64,000 nt of DNA from Streptomyces sp. 2114.4 (GCF_900187385.1 NZ_FYEY01000001.1:3100001-3164000); one strand, 5' to 3'; shown: positions 14,305 through 25,323, counted from the stretch's first letter. Numbers and translations: made by a program. The notes: generated by a model not told the origin, from the sequence alone.

Positions 14305-16833
14305 ATGTTCAAAACCGCCGTGCGCAATGTGCTTGCGCACAAGGCCCGGCTGCTGATGACCGTGCTCGCCGTGATGCTCGGCGTGGCCTTTGTCGCCGGC
14401 ACCCTGGTCTTCACCTCGACCATCTCCCAGGCGTCCGAGGGCGCGATGCAGCAGAGCTTCCGCAACGTCGACGTGGCCCTCCAGCCGCGGTCCGGCGAGG
14501 CCACCGGCGCACCGCCCCTCCTCGACCAGAAGCTCCTCGACAAGGCGGCCCGGGTGCCCGGCGCCGCCTCCGCCACCGGTGTCGTCCACGGCTTCACCGC
14601 CATCGCCGACAAGAAGGGCGAGCTGATCGGCGACGCCTCCCACAGCGAGGGCGGCAACTACGCCCCCGGCACCGGCGGCAAGGACCCCCGCTACCCGATG
14701 CGCAACGGCGCACCCCCGCACGGCCCGCACGAGTTCGCACTGGACGCCCCCACCGCGGACAAGGCCGGCTACAAGGTCGGCGACACCGTACGGATATCCA
14801 CCAACGGCCCGGTCCACGAGCAGCGGCTGACCGGCATCTTCACCACCGACGCCCACCGGGTCCCGCCCGGCAGCAGCCTCGCCCTGTTCGACACCCCGAC
14901 CGCCCAGAAGCTGCTGGGCGCCCCCGGCAGCTTCCACGAGATCCAGCTCAGGGCCGACCCGGGCACCTCCCAGACGGCCCTGAAGTCCGCGGTCGAGTCG
15001 GTGCTTCCCAAGGGGCAGGCCGAGGTCAGCACCGGCAAGCAGCTCTCCGACGACCTGGCCAAGATGATCGAGAGCAACAGCGAAGAGATGCAGCGGTACC
15101 TGCTGGTCTTCGCCGGCATCGCGCTCTTCGTCGGCATCTTCCTCATCGCCAACACCTTCACCATGCTGGTCGCCCAGCGCACCCAGGAACTGGCGCTGCT
15201 GCGCGCGGTCGGCGCCAGCCGCCGTCAGGTCACCCGCTCGGTGCTGCTGGAGGCGTTCGTGGTGGGCCTGATCGCCTCCGTGGTCGGCCTGGCCGTCGGC
15301 ATCGGCATCGGCGCCGGACTGCGCTCCCTGACGAGCAGCATGAGCACCACCACGCCCGAGGGCCCCCTGGTGGTCCCCTTCTCGGCCGTGGTGGCCTCCC
15401 TGCTCGTCGGTGTCCTCATCACCGTCCTGGCCGCCTGGCTGCCGGGCCGGCGCGCCGCGAAGATCCCGCCGGTCGCCGCGATGAACAGCGTGCACGCCAC
15501 CCCCACCACCAAGTCGCTGGTGGTGCGCAACACCCTCGGTGCGCTGGTCGCGGGCGCCGGGACGGCCGGAGTGCTGGCCGCCACCCACATCTCCGATGAC
15601 GAAGCCGGCGTCAAGGTGCTGAGCCTGAGTGCGGCGGTGGCGATGACCGGCGTGTTCATCCTGACCCCGCTGCTGTCCCGCCCGCTGATCGCGCTGGCCG
15701 CACCCGTCCTGCGGTCCTTCGGGGTCGCCGGCACCCTCGCCCGGCTCAACGCGGTCCGCAATCCGCGCCGTACGGCCGCCACCGCCTCCGCGCTGATGAT
15801 CGGGCTGACCCTGATCACCGGTCTGACGGTGATCGCGACCAGTGTGCAGACCGGCGTCGAGAAGAAGGCCGTCGCGTCCCTCAAGGCCGACTACGTGGTC
15901 TCCATGGCGGGCAACCAGCCGCTCTCCCCCGAGGTGGCGAAGAAGCTCGGCACCCTGGACGAGGTCACCGCCGTCAGCCCCTTGCGCCAGTCCGTCACGG
16001 ACGGCGCCGACCCGGCGATGCTGACCTCCGTCGACGGCGGCACATTCGACCAGCTCACCCGACTCGACTTCACCCAGGGCTCGTTGGGCCGGCTCCGGGG
16101 CGACCGGGTGGTGGTCGACGAGCGGACCGCCGAGAGGCTCAAACTGCACCCGGGCTCGCGTATCCCGGTGACCTTCAACGACAAAACCAAGAGCACCCTC
16201 ACCGTCTCGGGTGTCTACGAGCCCAGCGACATCCTCATGGGCGTGCTGGTGGACCACGCCACCGTCGCCCCGCACCAGAAGCAGGTCGTCGAGACCCGGG
16301 TGCTGGTGAAGACCCGGGACGGCGCCTCCGCCGCCACCAAGGAGTCGCTGGTCACCGCGCTCGGCAAGAACCCGGCGATCTCCGTCGCCGACAAGCAGCA
16401 GGTCTCCGACGAGATCGCCGGCCAGATCACCATGATGCTGAACGTGCTGTACGGGCTGCTCGCCATGGCCGTGATCGTCGCGGTGCTCGGTGTCATCAAC
16501 ACCCTGGCGATGTCGGTCTTCGAACGCGCGCAGGAGATCGGGATGCTGCGGGCCATCGGACTGGACCGCCTCGGCATCAAGCGGATGGTGCGGCTGGAGT
16601 CACTGGTGATCTCGCTCTTCGGCGGGGTACTGGGGGTCGGCCTGGGCGTCTTCTTCGGTTGGGCCGGCGGTCAGCTGATCAGCAAGTCGATGAAGGGGTA
16701 CGAGATGGAGCTGCCCTGGGGGCGGATGGGTCTGTTCCTCGCGGTGGCGGCGCTGATCGGTGTCCTGGCGGCGTTGTGGCCGGCCCGCCGGGCGGCGCGG
16801 CTGAACATCCTCGCCGCCATCAAGGCGGAGTAG
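14305..16833 (+). CDS. FtsX/MacB-type ABC permease (842 aa)
   Basis: The membrane partner of the preceding ATPase. An N-terminal helix (LLMTVLAVMLGVAFVAGTLV) is followed by a large extracytoplasmic domain, three central helices, a middle transmembrane segment near 390-500, a second periplasmic-like domain and three C-terminal helices. The FtsX signature is duplicated (LALLRAVGASRRQV and IGMLRAIGLDRLGI), as expected for a fused pair of permease halves. This architecture belongs to the large actinobacterial mechanotransmission-type permeases. The start ATG lies after CTCCAGGACC. A 13-bp bidirectional terminator ends the operon. Confidence 0.94.
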   Translation: MFKTAVRNVLAHKARLLMTVLAVMLGVAFVAGTLVFTSTISQASEGAMQQSFRNVDVALQPRSGEATGAPPLLDQKLLDKAARVPGAASATGVVHGFTAIADKKGELIGDASHSEGGNYAPGTGGKDPRYPMRNGAPPHGPHEFALDAPTADKAGYKVGDTVRISTNGPVHEQRLTGIFTTDAHRVPPGSSLALFDTPTAQKLLGAPGSFHEIQLRADPGTSQTALKSAVESVLPKGQAEVSTGKQLSDDLAKMIESNSEEMQRYLLVFAGIALFVGIFLIANTFTMLVAQRTQELALLRAVGASRRQVTRSVLLEAFVVGLIASVVGLAVGIGIGAGLRSLTSSMSTTTPEGPLVVPFSAVVASLLVGVLITVLAAWLPGRRAAKIPPVAAMNSVHATPTTKSLVVRNTLGALVAGAGTAGVLAATHISDDEAGVKVLSLSAAVAMTGVFILTPLLSRPLIALAAPVLRSFGVAGTLARLNAVRNPRRTAATASALMIGLTLITGLTVIATSVQTGVEKKAVASLKADYVVSMAGNQPLSPEVAKKLGTLDEVTAVSPLRQSVTDGADPAMLTSVDGGTFDQLTRLDFTQGSLGRLRGDRVVVDERTAERLKLHPGSRIPVTFNDKTKSTLTVSGVYEPSDILMGVLVDHATVAPHQKQVVETRVLVKTRDGASAATKESLVTALGKNPAISVADKQQVSDEIAGQITMMLNVLYGLLAMAVIVAVLGVINTLAMSVFERAQEIGMLRAIGLDRLGIKRMVRLESLVISLFGGVLGVGLGVFFGWAGGQLISKSMKGYEMELPWGRMGLFLAVAALIGVLAALWPARRAARLNILAAIKAE

Positions 16834-16850
16834 CGCGGAGCGGCCGGTGG

Positions 16851-16881
16851 GTGCGCCGGGCCCGGCCGGGGCCCGGCGCAC
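16851..16881. terminator. Bidirectional hairpin terminator
   Basis: A perfect 13-bp stem (GTGCGCCGGGCCC and its complement) with loop GGCCG lies between the convergent permease and cyclopropane synthase genes. Confidence 0.8.
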
Positions 16882-16888
16882 AACGGCG

Positions 16889-18205
16889 TCAGCCGGTCCA
16901 CTCCCGCGCCCGCAGCGGCATCCCGGAGGCCCCGGCGTCCGGTGTCCGGACCGCCAGCACCTGGTTGACTCCTATCCGGTTGCGCTCGAAGGACAGCGCG
17001 GAGGCGGCCATGTACAGCCGCCAGACCCGGGCCCGGCCCGGGGAGGTGAGCCGCGCCGCCTCGTCCCAGTGCCGCTCCAGGTTGGTCACCCAGCTGCGCA
17101 GCGTCAGCGCGTAGTGCTCCCGGATCGCCTCCACGTCCCGCACCTCGAATCCGGCGTCCTCCAGCTGGCCGACGGTCCGGCCGAGCGGCGCCAGTTCACC
17201 GTCCGGGAACACATAGCGGTCGATGAACTCGTCGACGTGGTACGCCTCCTCGTCCGCCACCGGCCGCCGGGCGATCTGGTGGTTGAGCAGCCGCCCGCCG
17301 GGCTTGAGCAGCGCATACAGGACGTCGGCGTACTCCGCGTACCGGGTGCGGCCGACGTGCTCGGCCATGCCGACCGAGGAGATCGCGTCGAACGGCTCGT
17401 CGTGGATCTCGCGGTAGTCCTGCACCCGGATCTCGACCCGGTCGGCCAGCCCGGCTTCGGCGATGCGCTTACGGGCGAAGGTGGCCTGCTCCTCGGAGAG
17501 GGTGATGCCGACCGCCCGTACGCCGTACTCGCGGGCCGCGTGCAGCACCATCGAGCCCCAGCCGCAGCCGACGTCCAGCAGCCGCAGGTCCTTTTGGAGG
17601 CCGAGCTTGCGGCAGATCAGGTCCAGCTTGCCGCGCTGGGCGTCCTCCAGGGTGGCGACGCCGTCCTCGGCGGTCCCCCAGTAGGCGCAGGAGTAGACCA
17701 TGGACGGGCCGAGTACCAGGGCGTAGAAGTCGTTGCCGACGTCGTAGTGGTGGCTGATGGCTTCCTTGTCGCGCCGCAGGGTGTGCAGCGGCCCGCGCCG
17801 GCGTCTGACCTCCTCCGCGGGCGGCGCCGGCGGGACGGGAGCACCGGCCAGCGTCAGCAGCTCCCGGGCGGCGGCGCGGTACTCCGGGCGGGCCAATGCG
17901 CGCAGCGCGGCGGCGCGGTGCGGCGGCGCGGTGTCGCCGCGCTCCCAGATCAGTCCGGCGAGCCGGTCGAGCGCGTCGTAGAGATCGCCCTCAATGTCGA
18001 GGTCGCCGGCCACCCAGGCGCGGGCCAGGCCCAGCTCGCCCGGTTTGAACATCAGCCGGCGCAGCGCCCGCCGATGGCGGATGACGAGTGTGGGTGCCCC
18101 TGGCGGGCCCGACTCGCTGCGGTCCCAAGCGCGGATGCGCACCGGGAGCGGGACTCCCAGCACCTCCTCGGCGAGCTTGGTGAGCCGTCCAGCGGCGTCG
18201 GCCAT
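16889..18205 (-). CDS. Cyclopropane-fatty-acyl-phospholipid synthase-like methyltransferase (438 aa)
   Basis: Transfers a methylene group from SAM to unsaturated acyl chains of phospholipids. The N-terminal part (residues about 20-120) is the lipid-binding region of Cfa enzymes (RHRRALRRLMFKPGELGLAR). The SAM-dependent methyltransferase core contains HYDVGNDFYALVLG, MVYSCAYWG and motif I LDVGCGWGSMVLHAARE. Length and order match Cfa/Cma enzymes. Start ATG 18205 has GGAGG at good spacing; a GTG three codons upstream overlaps that site. Membrane-fluidity control fits the desaturase at 60 kb, but the two loci are not linked. Confidence 0.92.
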   Translation of the reverse strand: MADAAGRLTKLAEEVLGVPLPVRIRAWDRSESGPPGAPTLVIRHRRALRRLMFKPGELGLARAWVAGDLDIEGDLYDALDRLAGLIWERGDTAPPHRAAALRALARPEYRAAARELLTLAGAPVPPAPPAEEVRRRRGPLHTLRRDKEAISHHYDVGNDFYALVLGPSMVYSCAYWGTAEDGVATLEDAQRGKLDLICRKLGLQKDLRLLDVGCGWGSMVLHAAREYGVRAVGITLSEEQATFARKRIAEAGLADRVEIRVQDYREIHDEPFDAISSVGMAEHVGRTRYAEYADVLYALLKPGGRLLNHQIARRPVADEEAYHVDEFIDRYVFPDGELAPLGRTVGQLEDAGFEVRDVEAIREHYALTLRSWVTNLERHWDEAARLTSPGRARVWRLYMAASALSFERNRIGVNQVLAVRTPDAGASGMPLRAREWTG

Positions 18206-18341
18206 GTCGCACACCTCCGTGTTGACGAGTCGGGCAAAGAAGTTTCACCCACCACGTAAACGCCAATGGGGCGCCCGGATAGTCCCGTTCACACGCAAGA
18301 GAACCGCACACCGCCCGGTTTTCGCCAGAGCGGACACGCCA

Positions 18342-18375
18342 AAGGGCGCCCGCCCCACGGATGGCGGACGCCCTT
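18342..18375 (-). terminator. Hairpin terminator after ndh
   Basis: AAGGGCG/CGCCCTT arms plus an inner CCGCC/GGCGG stem separated by one mismatch lie just 3' of the ndh stop on the minus strand. Confidence 0.6.
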
Positions 18376-18404
18376 CGGGCTGGTCGGAGTACCCGACCGG
18401 GAAT

Positions 18405-19796
18405 TCAGGAAGCCTTGGCCTTCGTCTTGTCCCCGGCCTCGGCGGCGGTCGGCGGGGCCGGCGCCGGCTTGGCGGCCTCGTAGAACTCCTCGCGGGGGTT
18501 CTCCATGGCGCCGAGCGAGACGACCTCGCGCTTGAGGAACATGGCCAGCGTCCAGTCCGCGAAGACCCGGATCTTGCGGTTGAACGTCGGCATCGCCATG
18601 CCGTGGTACGCGCGGTGCATGTACCAGGCGAGACGGCCCTTGAGCTTGATCTTCATCTTGCCCATGACGATCATCGCGACGCCCTTGTGCAGGCCCAGAC
18701 CGGCGACCGCACCCTTGTTGGCGTGGCTGTACTCCTTCTGCGGGAAGCCCCGCATACCGGAGAGCACGTTGTCGCCGAGGACCTTGGCCTGCCGCAGCGC
18801 GTGCTGCGCGTTCGGCGGGCACCAGGCGTTCTCGTTGCCGTTCTTGCGGCCGACCATGTCCGGGACCTGGGCGTTGTCGCCGGCCGCCCAGATGTAGTCG
18901 GTGCCCTGCACCTGGAGGGTGGCGCCGGTGTCGACGTGGCCGCGCGGGCCGAGCGGCAGACCGAAGCGGGCCAGCGCCGGGTTGGGCTTGACGCCCGCGG
19001 TCCACACGATGGTGTTGGAGTCGACCTCGAGGCCGTTGTTGAGCTTCACGTGGCCGTCGACGCAGGAGTCCATGCCGGTCTTGAGGTAGACCTCGACCCC
19101 GCGGCCCTCGAGGTGCTCCTTGCCGTAGGCACCGAGCTTCGGGCCGACCTCGGGGAGGATCTTGTCGGCGACGTCGACCAGCAGGAAGCGCATGTCCTCG
19201 CGCTTCACGTTGTTGTAGTACTTCGCGGCGTCGCGGGCCATGTCCTCGACCTCACCGACGGTCTCCGCACCCGCGAAGCCACCGCCCACGAAGACGAAGG
19301 TCAGCGCCTTGCGGCGGACGTCCTCGTCGGTCGTGGAGTCGGCCTTGTCCAGCTGCTCCAGCACGTGGTTGCGCAGGCCGATGGCCTCTTCCACGCCCTT
19401 CATGCCGATGCCGTTCTCGGCCAGGCCGGGGATCGGGAAGGTACGGGAGACCGCGCCCATCGCGATGACCAGGTAGTCGAAGGGCAGCTCGTACGCCTCG
19501 CCGACCAGCGGGGCGATCGTGGCGACCTTGCGGTCCTGGTCGATGGTGGTGACCCGGCCGGTGAGAACCTCCGCCTTGGGGAGCACGCGTCGTAGCGGCA
19601 CCACGACGTGGCGGGGGGAGATGCTGCCGGCCGCAGCTTCGGGGAGGAAGGGCTGGTACGTCATGTACGAGCGCGGGTCGACGACCGTGACGGTCGCCTC
19701 GCCGTACCGCATCTGCTTGAGGATGCGACGTGCCGCGTACAGGCCTACGTACCCACCGCCTACAACGAGGATCCTGGGACGCTCCGTGGTGCTCAT
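18405..19796 (-). CDS. ndh: Type II NADH dehydrogenase (463 aa)
   Basis: A single-subunit NADH:menaquinone oxidoreductase feeding electrons into the respiratory chain without proton pumping. The FAD site is ILVVGGGYVGLYAARRI, the NAD site is FVFVGGGFAGAETVGE, and the second FAD motif is IWAAGDNAQVPD. The C-terminal part has an amphipathic or hydrophobic segment typical for membrane attachment. Start ATG 19796 (MSTTERPRILVV) is preferred because the flavin fold follows at once; an in-frame ATG at 19820 would add eight residues. The start region can fold into a C/G hairpin (19811-19827). A Rex-like operator lies about 310 bp upstream. Confidence 0.93.
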   Translation of the reverse strand: MSTTERPRILVVGGGYVGLYAARRILKQMRYGEATVTVVDPRSYMTYQPFLPEAAAGSISPRHVVVPLRRVLPKAEVLTGRVTTIDQDRKVATIAPLVGEAYELPFDYLVIAMGAVSRTFPIPGLAENGIGMKGVEEAIGLRNHVLEQLDKADSTTDEDVRRKALTFVFVGGGFAGAETVGEVEDMARDAAKYYNNVKREDMRFLLVDVADKILPEVGPKLGAYGKEHLEGRGVEVYLKTGMDSCVDGHVKLNNGLEVDSNTIVWTAGVKPNPALARFGLPLGPRGHVDTGATLQVQGTDYIWAAGDNAQVPDMVGRKNGNENAWCPPNAQHALRQAKVLGDNVLSGMRGFPQKEYSHANKGAVAGLGLHKGVAMIVMGKMKIKLKGRLAWYMHRAYHGMAMPTFNRKIRVFADWTLAMFLKREVVSLGAMENPREEFYEAAKPAPAPPTAAEAGDKTKAKAS

Positions 19797-19810
19797 GCAA
19801 TCGAGTATCC

Positions 19811-19827
19811 ACCCCCACATGGGGGGT
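19811..19827 (-). promoter_or_regulatory. Hairpin over the ndh translation start region
   Basis: ACCCCC and GGGGGGT arms flank a short loop 15-30 nt upstream of the ndh ATG. The G-rich arm on the mRNA is the only Shine-Dalgarno-like sequence, so folding could mask it. Weak evidence. Confidence 0.3.
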
Positions 19828-20103
19828 CGCTCGTGAGCCCCTTCACAAGCAAGCAAGGGGCATCTGCTACACTCCGCCGGCTCCGTGACCGACGCCATAG
19901 TCCAATCCGGAACCACCGTGTGACGCGAGGCGTTGGAGACCCCTGTTGATCAGGGATTGTCGCCCGCCGGGCGGGTGAACCACCGCCTGCGTCAGCGCGC
20001 CGCCCGCGCACCGGCCGCCGCGCATTTTCCGGGTCGAGACGCCCTGGAGCCTTCGAATGAGGGTCGGACGATCAGATTGTTCGTCCAACGGGAGGCTTTT
20101 TCA
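19828..20103. other. ndh upstream region with one further hairpin
   Basis: No gene is seen. An inverted repeat GGACGA-N9-TCGTCC lies at 20066-20086, followed on the + strand by a T5 run. It could be an end-of-transcript hairpin or an operator. Confidence 0.4.
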
Positions 20104-20119
20104 TGTGAAGGATTTCACG
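20104..20119. promoter_or_regulatory. Rex-like redox operator upstream of ndh
   Basis: TGTGAAGGATTTCACG matches the Rex operator pattern TGTGAA-N4-TTCACA with a single mismatch in the last base. Rex senses NADH/NAD+ and in Streptomyces represses respiratory genes; ndh is an expected target. The site is 308 bp before the ndh start, so a long leader or distal promoter would be required. Confidence 0.5.
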
Positions 20120-20207
20120 AACTTTCTCCGCGGTACCCTCCGTGAAGCCCTCCCGAGCCCCCTGAAGTGCGCTCAGACGGGCATCACGCCCGCTCAAAAG
20201 GCTCCTC

Positions 20208-20233
20208 GGCAGAGGCCGTTGCCGGCCTCTGCC
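20208..20233 (-). terminator. Hairpin terminator after ppx
   Basis: A perfect 11-bp stem (GGCAGAGGCCG and its complement) with a 4-nt loop lies 15 nt 3' of the ppx stop on the minus strand. Confidence 0.7.
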
Positions 20234-20248
20234 GCTTCTCCGTCGCCC

Positions 20249-21268
20249 TCAGCCGGCGAGGCTCCAGGCGATGCCGTCGAGGATGTCGTGCTCGCTCGCG
20301 ATGACCTTCTCGGCGCCGGTCCGCTCCATGACCGACAGCAGCACCAGCGCACCCGCGCCGATCACATCGACCCGGCCCGGGTGGAGCACGGGGATGGCCG
20401 CGCGCTCGGCATGGGTGGAGGTCAGCAGGCGCTCGGTGATCTCGCGGACCTCGGCGAGGGAGATCACCGAGTGGTGGATGGCCCCGGAGTCGTACCCCTC
20501 CAGGCCCCGCGCGATCGCGGCGACCGTGGTCACCGAGCCGGCCAGGCCCACGAGGGTGGCGGCCTCGTCCAGCGGGACGGTCTCCGCGGCCCGGTCCAGC
20601 GCCGCGGCGATATCGGCCTTCATGGCGCTGATCTGCCCCGGGGTCGGCGGGTCGGTGAGAGAGGCGTGCGCAGCACTCGTTGAGGGGCGGTGGCCGGGAG
20701 ACGGGTGGGCCTCACCGCCGTGCACCAGATGCCGTTCGGTCATCCGGACACAGCCGACGTCGACCGAGCGGGCGGCGCGGACGGAGTCGGTACCGAGCAC
20801 GAACTCGGTCGAGCCGCCGCCGATGTCGACCACCAGGAAGGGCCGTGTCAAGTCCGCACGGCCGGTGAGGTCCCTGGTGGCCCCGATGAAGGAGAACTCC
20901 GCCTCCTGGTCGCCGGTGATCACCTCGGGCTCCACGCCCAGGATGTCCCGCACGCCGCGCACGAAGTCCTCGCGGTTCTCCGCGTCCCGGGAGGCGGAGG
21001 TCGCCACGAAGCGGACCTGCTCGGCGCCCAGGCCCTTGATCACCGCGGCGTACTCGCGGCAGACCGCGAAGGTGCGTTCCAGCGCCTCGGGCGCCAGCCG
21101 CCCGGTGCGGTCCACGTCCTGTCCCAGCCGGACGATCTCCATCCGGCGTTCGAGGTCCTTGAGCTCGCCCGCCGCCCCGGGCCCGGAGGAGGCCTCGGGC
21201 ACGGTGACGTCCGCGACCAGCAGCCGGAGGGAGTTCGTACCGCAGTCGATGGCGGCGACCCGCTTCAC
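20249..21268 (-). CDS. ppx: Ppx/GppA-family exopolyphosphatase (339 aa)
   Basis: Removes terminal phosphate from polyphosphate or from pppGpp. The actin-like ATPase fold is evident: phosphate-1 motif AAIDCGTNSLRLL at the N-terminus and phosphate-2 motif VVDIGGGSTEFVLG. It is of the short actinobacterial type, lacking the C-terminal HD-like extension of E. coli Ppx. The start is GTG 21268, whose GTGA overlaps the TGA stop of the DUF501 gene, so translation is coupled. It sits last in an FtsB-like/DUF501/ppx operon, an arrangement seen widely in actinobacteria. Confidence 0.93.
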   Translation of the reverse strand: MKRVAAIDCGTNSLRLLVADVTVPEASSGPGAAGELKDLERRMEIVRLGQDVDRTGRLAPEALERTFAVCREYAAVIKGLGAEQVRFVATSASRDAENREDFVRGVRDILGVEPEVITGDQEAEFSFIGATRDLTGRADLTRPFLVVDIGGGSTEFVLGTDSVRAARSVDVGCVRMTERHLVHGGEAHPSPGHRPSTSAAHASLTDPPTPGQISAMKADIAAALDRAAETVPLDEAATLVGLAGSVTTVAAIARGLEGYDSGAIHHSVISLAEVREITERLLTSTHAERAAIPVLHPGRVDVIGAGALVLLSVMERTGAEKVIASEHDILDGIAWSLAG

Positions 21269-21993
21269 TTGGCGTCTCCTTCGGCAGCGTCCCGGTCTTC
21301 GGCAGCGTCCCGGTCTCCGGGGGCGTCCGGGCCGCCGGAGGTGTCCTGGCAGGGGGTCACGCACGGCCCCTTCTTCCACCACTCCGGCAGCATCGCCAGC
21401 GCCTCGTCGCCGAGCGGGTTGACGCCCGGCCCGGCGGCCAGCGAGTGGCCGACGAGGACGTGCAGGCACTTGACCCGGTCCGGCATGCCGCCCGCGCTCG
21501 GGAAGCCCTGCAGCACCTCGATGGCATCCCGCCGGCGGATGTAGTCCTCGTGGGCGGCCCGGTAGGCGGCGGCGAGCTCGGGGTCGCTCGCCAGCCGCTC
21601 GGTCATCTCCTTCATCACGCCGTTGGCCTCCAGCGTGCCGATCGCGGAGGCCGCGCGCGGGCAGGTGAGGTAGTAGAGCGTGGGGAAGGGCGTGCCGTCC
21701 TCCAGGCGCGGCGCCGTCTCGACGACGTCCGGCTGCCCGCAGGGGCAGCGGTGTGCGATGGCGCGCAGGCCGCGCGGCGGGCGGCCGAGCTGTTCCCGGA
21801 AGGCGGCGATGTCCGCGTCGGTGGGCTCGGTGGGCTCGGTCTGGGGCGGGGGGTGTCCATGTGCGCTTTCGGTGAGGTGAGTGGTGAGGTGGCGGCGGGG
21901 CGGCCGTCCGGCCCCGACACTACGGGCTGCCGCCGGGCGGCGGTACGGGCAGCCGGGGACTACCGCTTGTCGGCCGCGTCGACGGTGTCCCAC
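21265..21993 (-). CDS. DUF501 protein; start region uncertain (possible indel)
   Basis: The conserved core (QLGRPPRGLRAIAHRCPCG, PFPTLYYLTCPRA, MPDRVKCLHVLVGHSLA) identifies the actinobacterial DUF501 family, found between ftsB/divIC and ppx; function unknown. The cysteines suggest a metal site. The only in-frame start is GTG 21993, which gives a long Arg-rich N-terminus unlike the family and a 34-nt overlap with the upstream gene. An ATG at 21860 begins MDTP in another frame and would join the core if the G6 run at 21848-21853 had one more base. The real start is therefore probably 21860 with an indel, in the sequence or the strain. Confidence 0.8.
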   Translation of the reverse strand: MGHRRRGRQAVVPGCPYRRPAAARSVGAGRPPRRHLTTHLTESAHGHPPPQTEPTEPTDADIAAFREQLGRPPRGLRAIAHRCPCGQPDVVETAPRLEDGTPFPTLYYLTCPRAASAIGTLEANGVMKEMTERLASDPELAAAYRAAHEDYIRRRDAIEVLQGFPSAGGMPDRVKCLHVLVGHSLAAGPGVNPLGDEALAMLPEWWKKGPCVTPCQDTSGGPDAPGDRDAAEDRDAAEGDAK

Positions 21994-22412
21994 AGATTCT
22001 CGTACCAGGGGCGCTGCGCCGCTCGCTGCCCCTTCGGTGCCAAACCGGTGGCGGAGCCGTCCTGGACGATATAGCCGGTCTCGCCCGGCATGAGGTAGTG
22101 CAGATGCCGGCGGGCCTGCTGGCGTACGAAGTCGGGGTCCTGCCAGCGCGCCTTCTGCTCGCGCAGCCGGTCGAGGGCGGCACCCGCGTCCTGGGCCTTA
22201 CGGCGCTGGTCGGCGATGTCGGAGCGCTGGGAGACGTACTGCCTTATCGGGTACGCGAGGGCGACCACCAGGGAGCACATCACCAGCGCCAGCAGGGCGG
22301 CGCGGCCGGTGAGGCGGTTGCGGCGGGGCGGGCGGGCGCGGTAGACGCGGGCGGCGGCCTGCTCGCCGAGCGCCTTGAGTCGGGTCGCGGTCGAGAACCG
22401 GTCCGCGGGCAC
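21960..22412 (-). CDS. FtsB/DivIC-like septum formation initiator (150 aa)
   Basis: A bitopic cell-division protein. A basic cytoplasmic N-terminus (RARPPRRNRLTGRAAL) precedes one transmembrane helix (ALLALVMCSLVVALAYPI). A short extracytoplasmic coiled coil with the family's RQ/RARRHLHYLMPGETGYIV motif follows. In other bacteria FtsB/DivIC pairs with FtsL and activates septal peptidoglycan synthesis. GTG 22412 has AAGGGGAG upstream. It heads the DUF501-ppx group and follows eno, separated by a terminator. The C-terminal tail is Arg/Gln-rich and shorter than in some relatives. Confidence 0.88.
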   Translation of the reverse strand: MPADRFSTATRLKALGEQAAARVYRARPPRRNRLTGRAALLALVMCSLVVALAYPIRQYVSQRSDIADQRRKAQDAGAALDRLREQKARWQDPDFVRQQARRHLHYLMPGETGYIVQDGSATGLAPKGQRAAQRPWYENLWDTVDAADKR

Positions 22413-22457
22413 GTCGTCTCCCCTTCACTGACGGACGCCTGACTGCTTCAAGCAGGC

Positions 22458-22496
22458 ACGTCCCCGGCAACGGTACGGGACCGTCGCCGGGGACGT
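22458..22496 (-). terminator. Hairpin terminator after eno
   Basis: ACGTCCCCGGC and its complement form the outer 11-bp stem, followed by a mismatch and an inner ACGGT/ACCGT stem, located between the eno stop and the FtsB-like gene. Confidence 0.7.
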
Positions 22497-22568
22497 ACGG
22501 GGTGCTGGGCGGTTGCCTCGCCCGATCGGCCCTCTGCCCCGGTCGGGCGGGCAGCGGGCCCGGTGCGG

Positions 22569-24908
<2,340 letters not shown>

Positions 24909-24913
24909 TCACC

Positions 24914-25104
24914 GACGCCTACGAGGTGAGCTGTCGGGTTCGGGCTGTGAGAATCGCCCGGCCGTGTGCGCGTGGCGCACGTGGCTTCACCCCAAGCCGG
25001 CTGACCCGCTTTCACGGGCGGGGCCGGCACTTACCTTGGTTCCCCCGCTCCTGCCTTCGGCGCTTGCGCGTCAAGTGCCTCCGATCACCGGCAGGATTCG
25101 GCGT
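24914..25104 (-). promoter_or_regulatory. ydaO-type (c-di-AMP) riboswitch upstream of rpfA
   Basis: On the minus strand the leader starts ACGCCGAAT, contains GGGGGAACCAA and GGGGTGAAGCC, and ends with the family hallmark AGCCCGAACCCGACAGCTC followed by ACCTCGTAGGCGT. The terminal ACGCC and GGCGT pair as stem P1. This is the consensus of the ydaO/yuaA class that senses cyclic di-AMP, known to control rpfA in S. coelicolor. It ends 20 nt before the ATG. Distance and sequence fit well. Confidence 0.9.
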
Positions 25105-25158
25105 GTGATCAAAGGGCCCGCTTTGGCGAGCGGTCCTGACGTTAAGCAGTAATGGGCT

Positions 25159-25174
25159 TGGGGTTCAAACCCCA
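25159..25174 (-). terminator. Small palindrome between the two rpf-like genes
   Basis: TGGGGTTCAAACCCCA folds as a 7-bp hairpin 150 nt 3' of the second rpf-like gene on the minus strand and upstream of the rpfA riboswitch. The rest of 25105-25323 is non-coding and should contain the rpfA promoter. Confidence 0.35.
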
Positions 25175-25323
25175 CCATCTGAACCAAGTTGACCGCTTTT
25201 GATCACGACTGGGTCACATACCCGCAGGTGAACCCCGGTTTACCGCGACGGCACACACCGGGGTCCAGCCGAGTCAACGAGACGCTTGTCTCACTTTCCC
25301 AAAAGCGGTCGAACGGCGGCGAA

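Noticed and set aside
25141..25180. tRNA-like T-arm sequence GGGTTCAAACCCC
   Set aside because: Only a 7-bp palindrome; no acceptor, D or anticodon arms on either strand.
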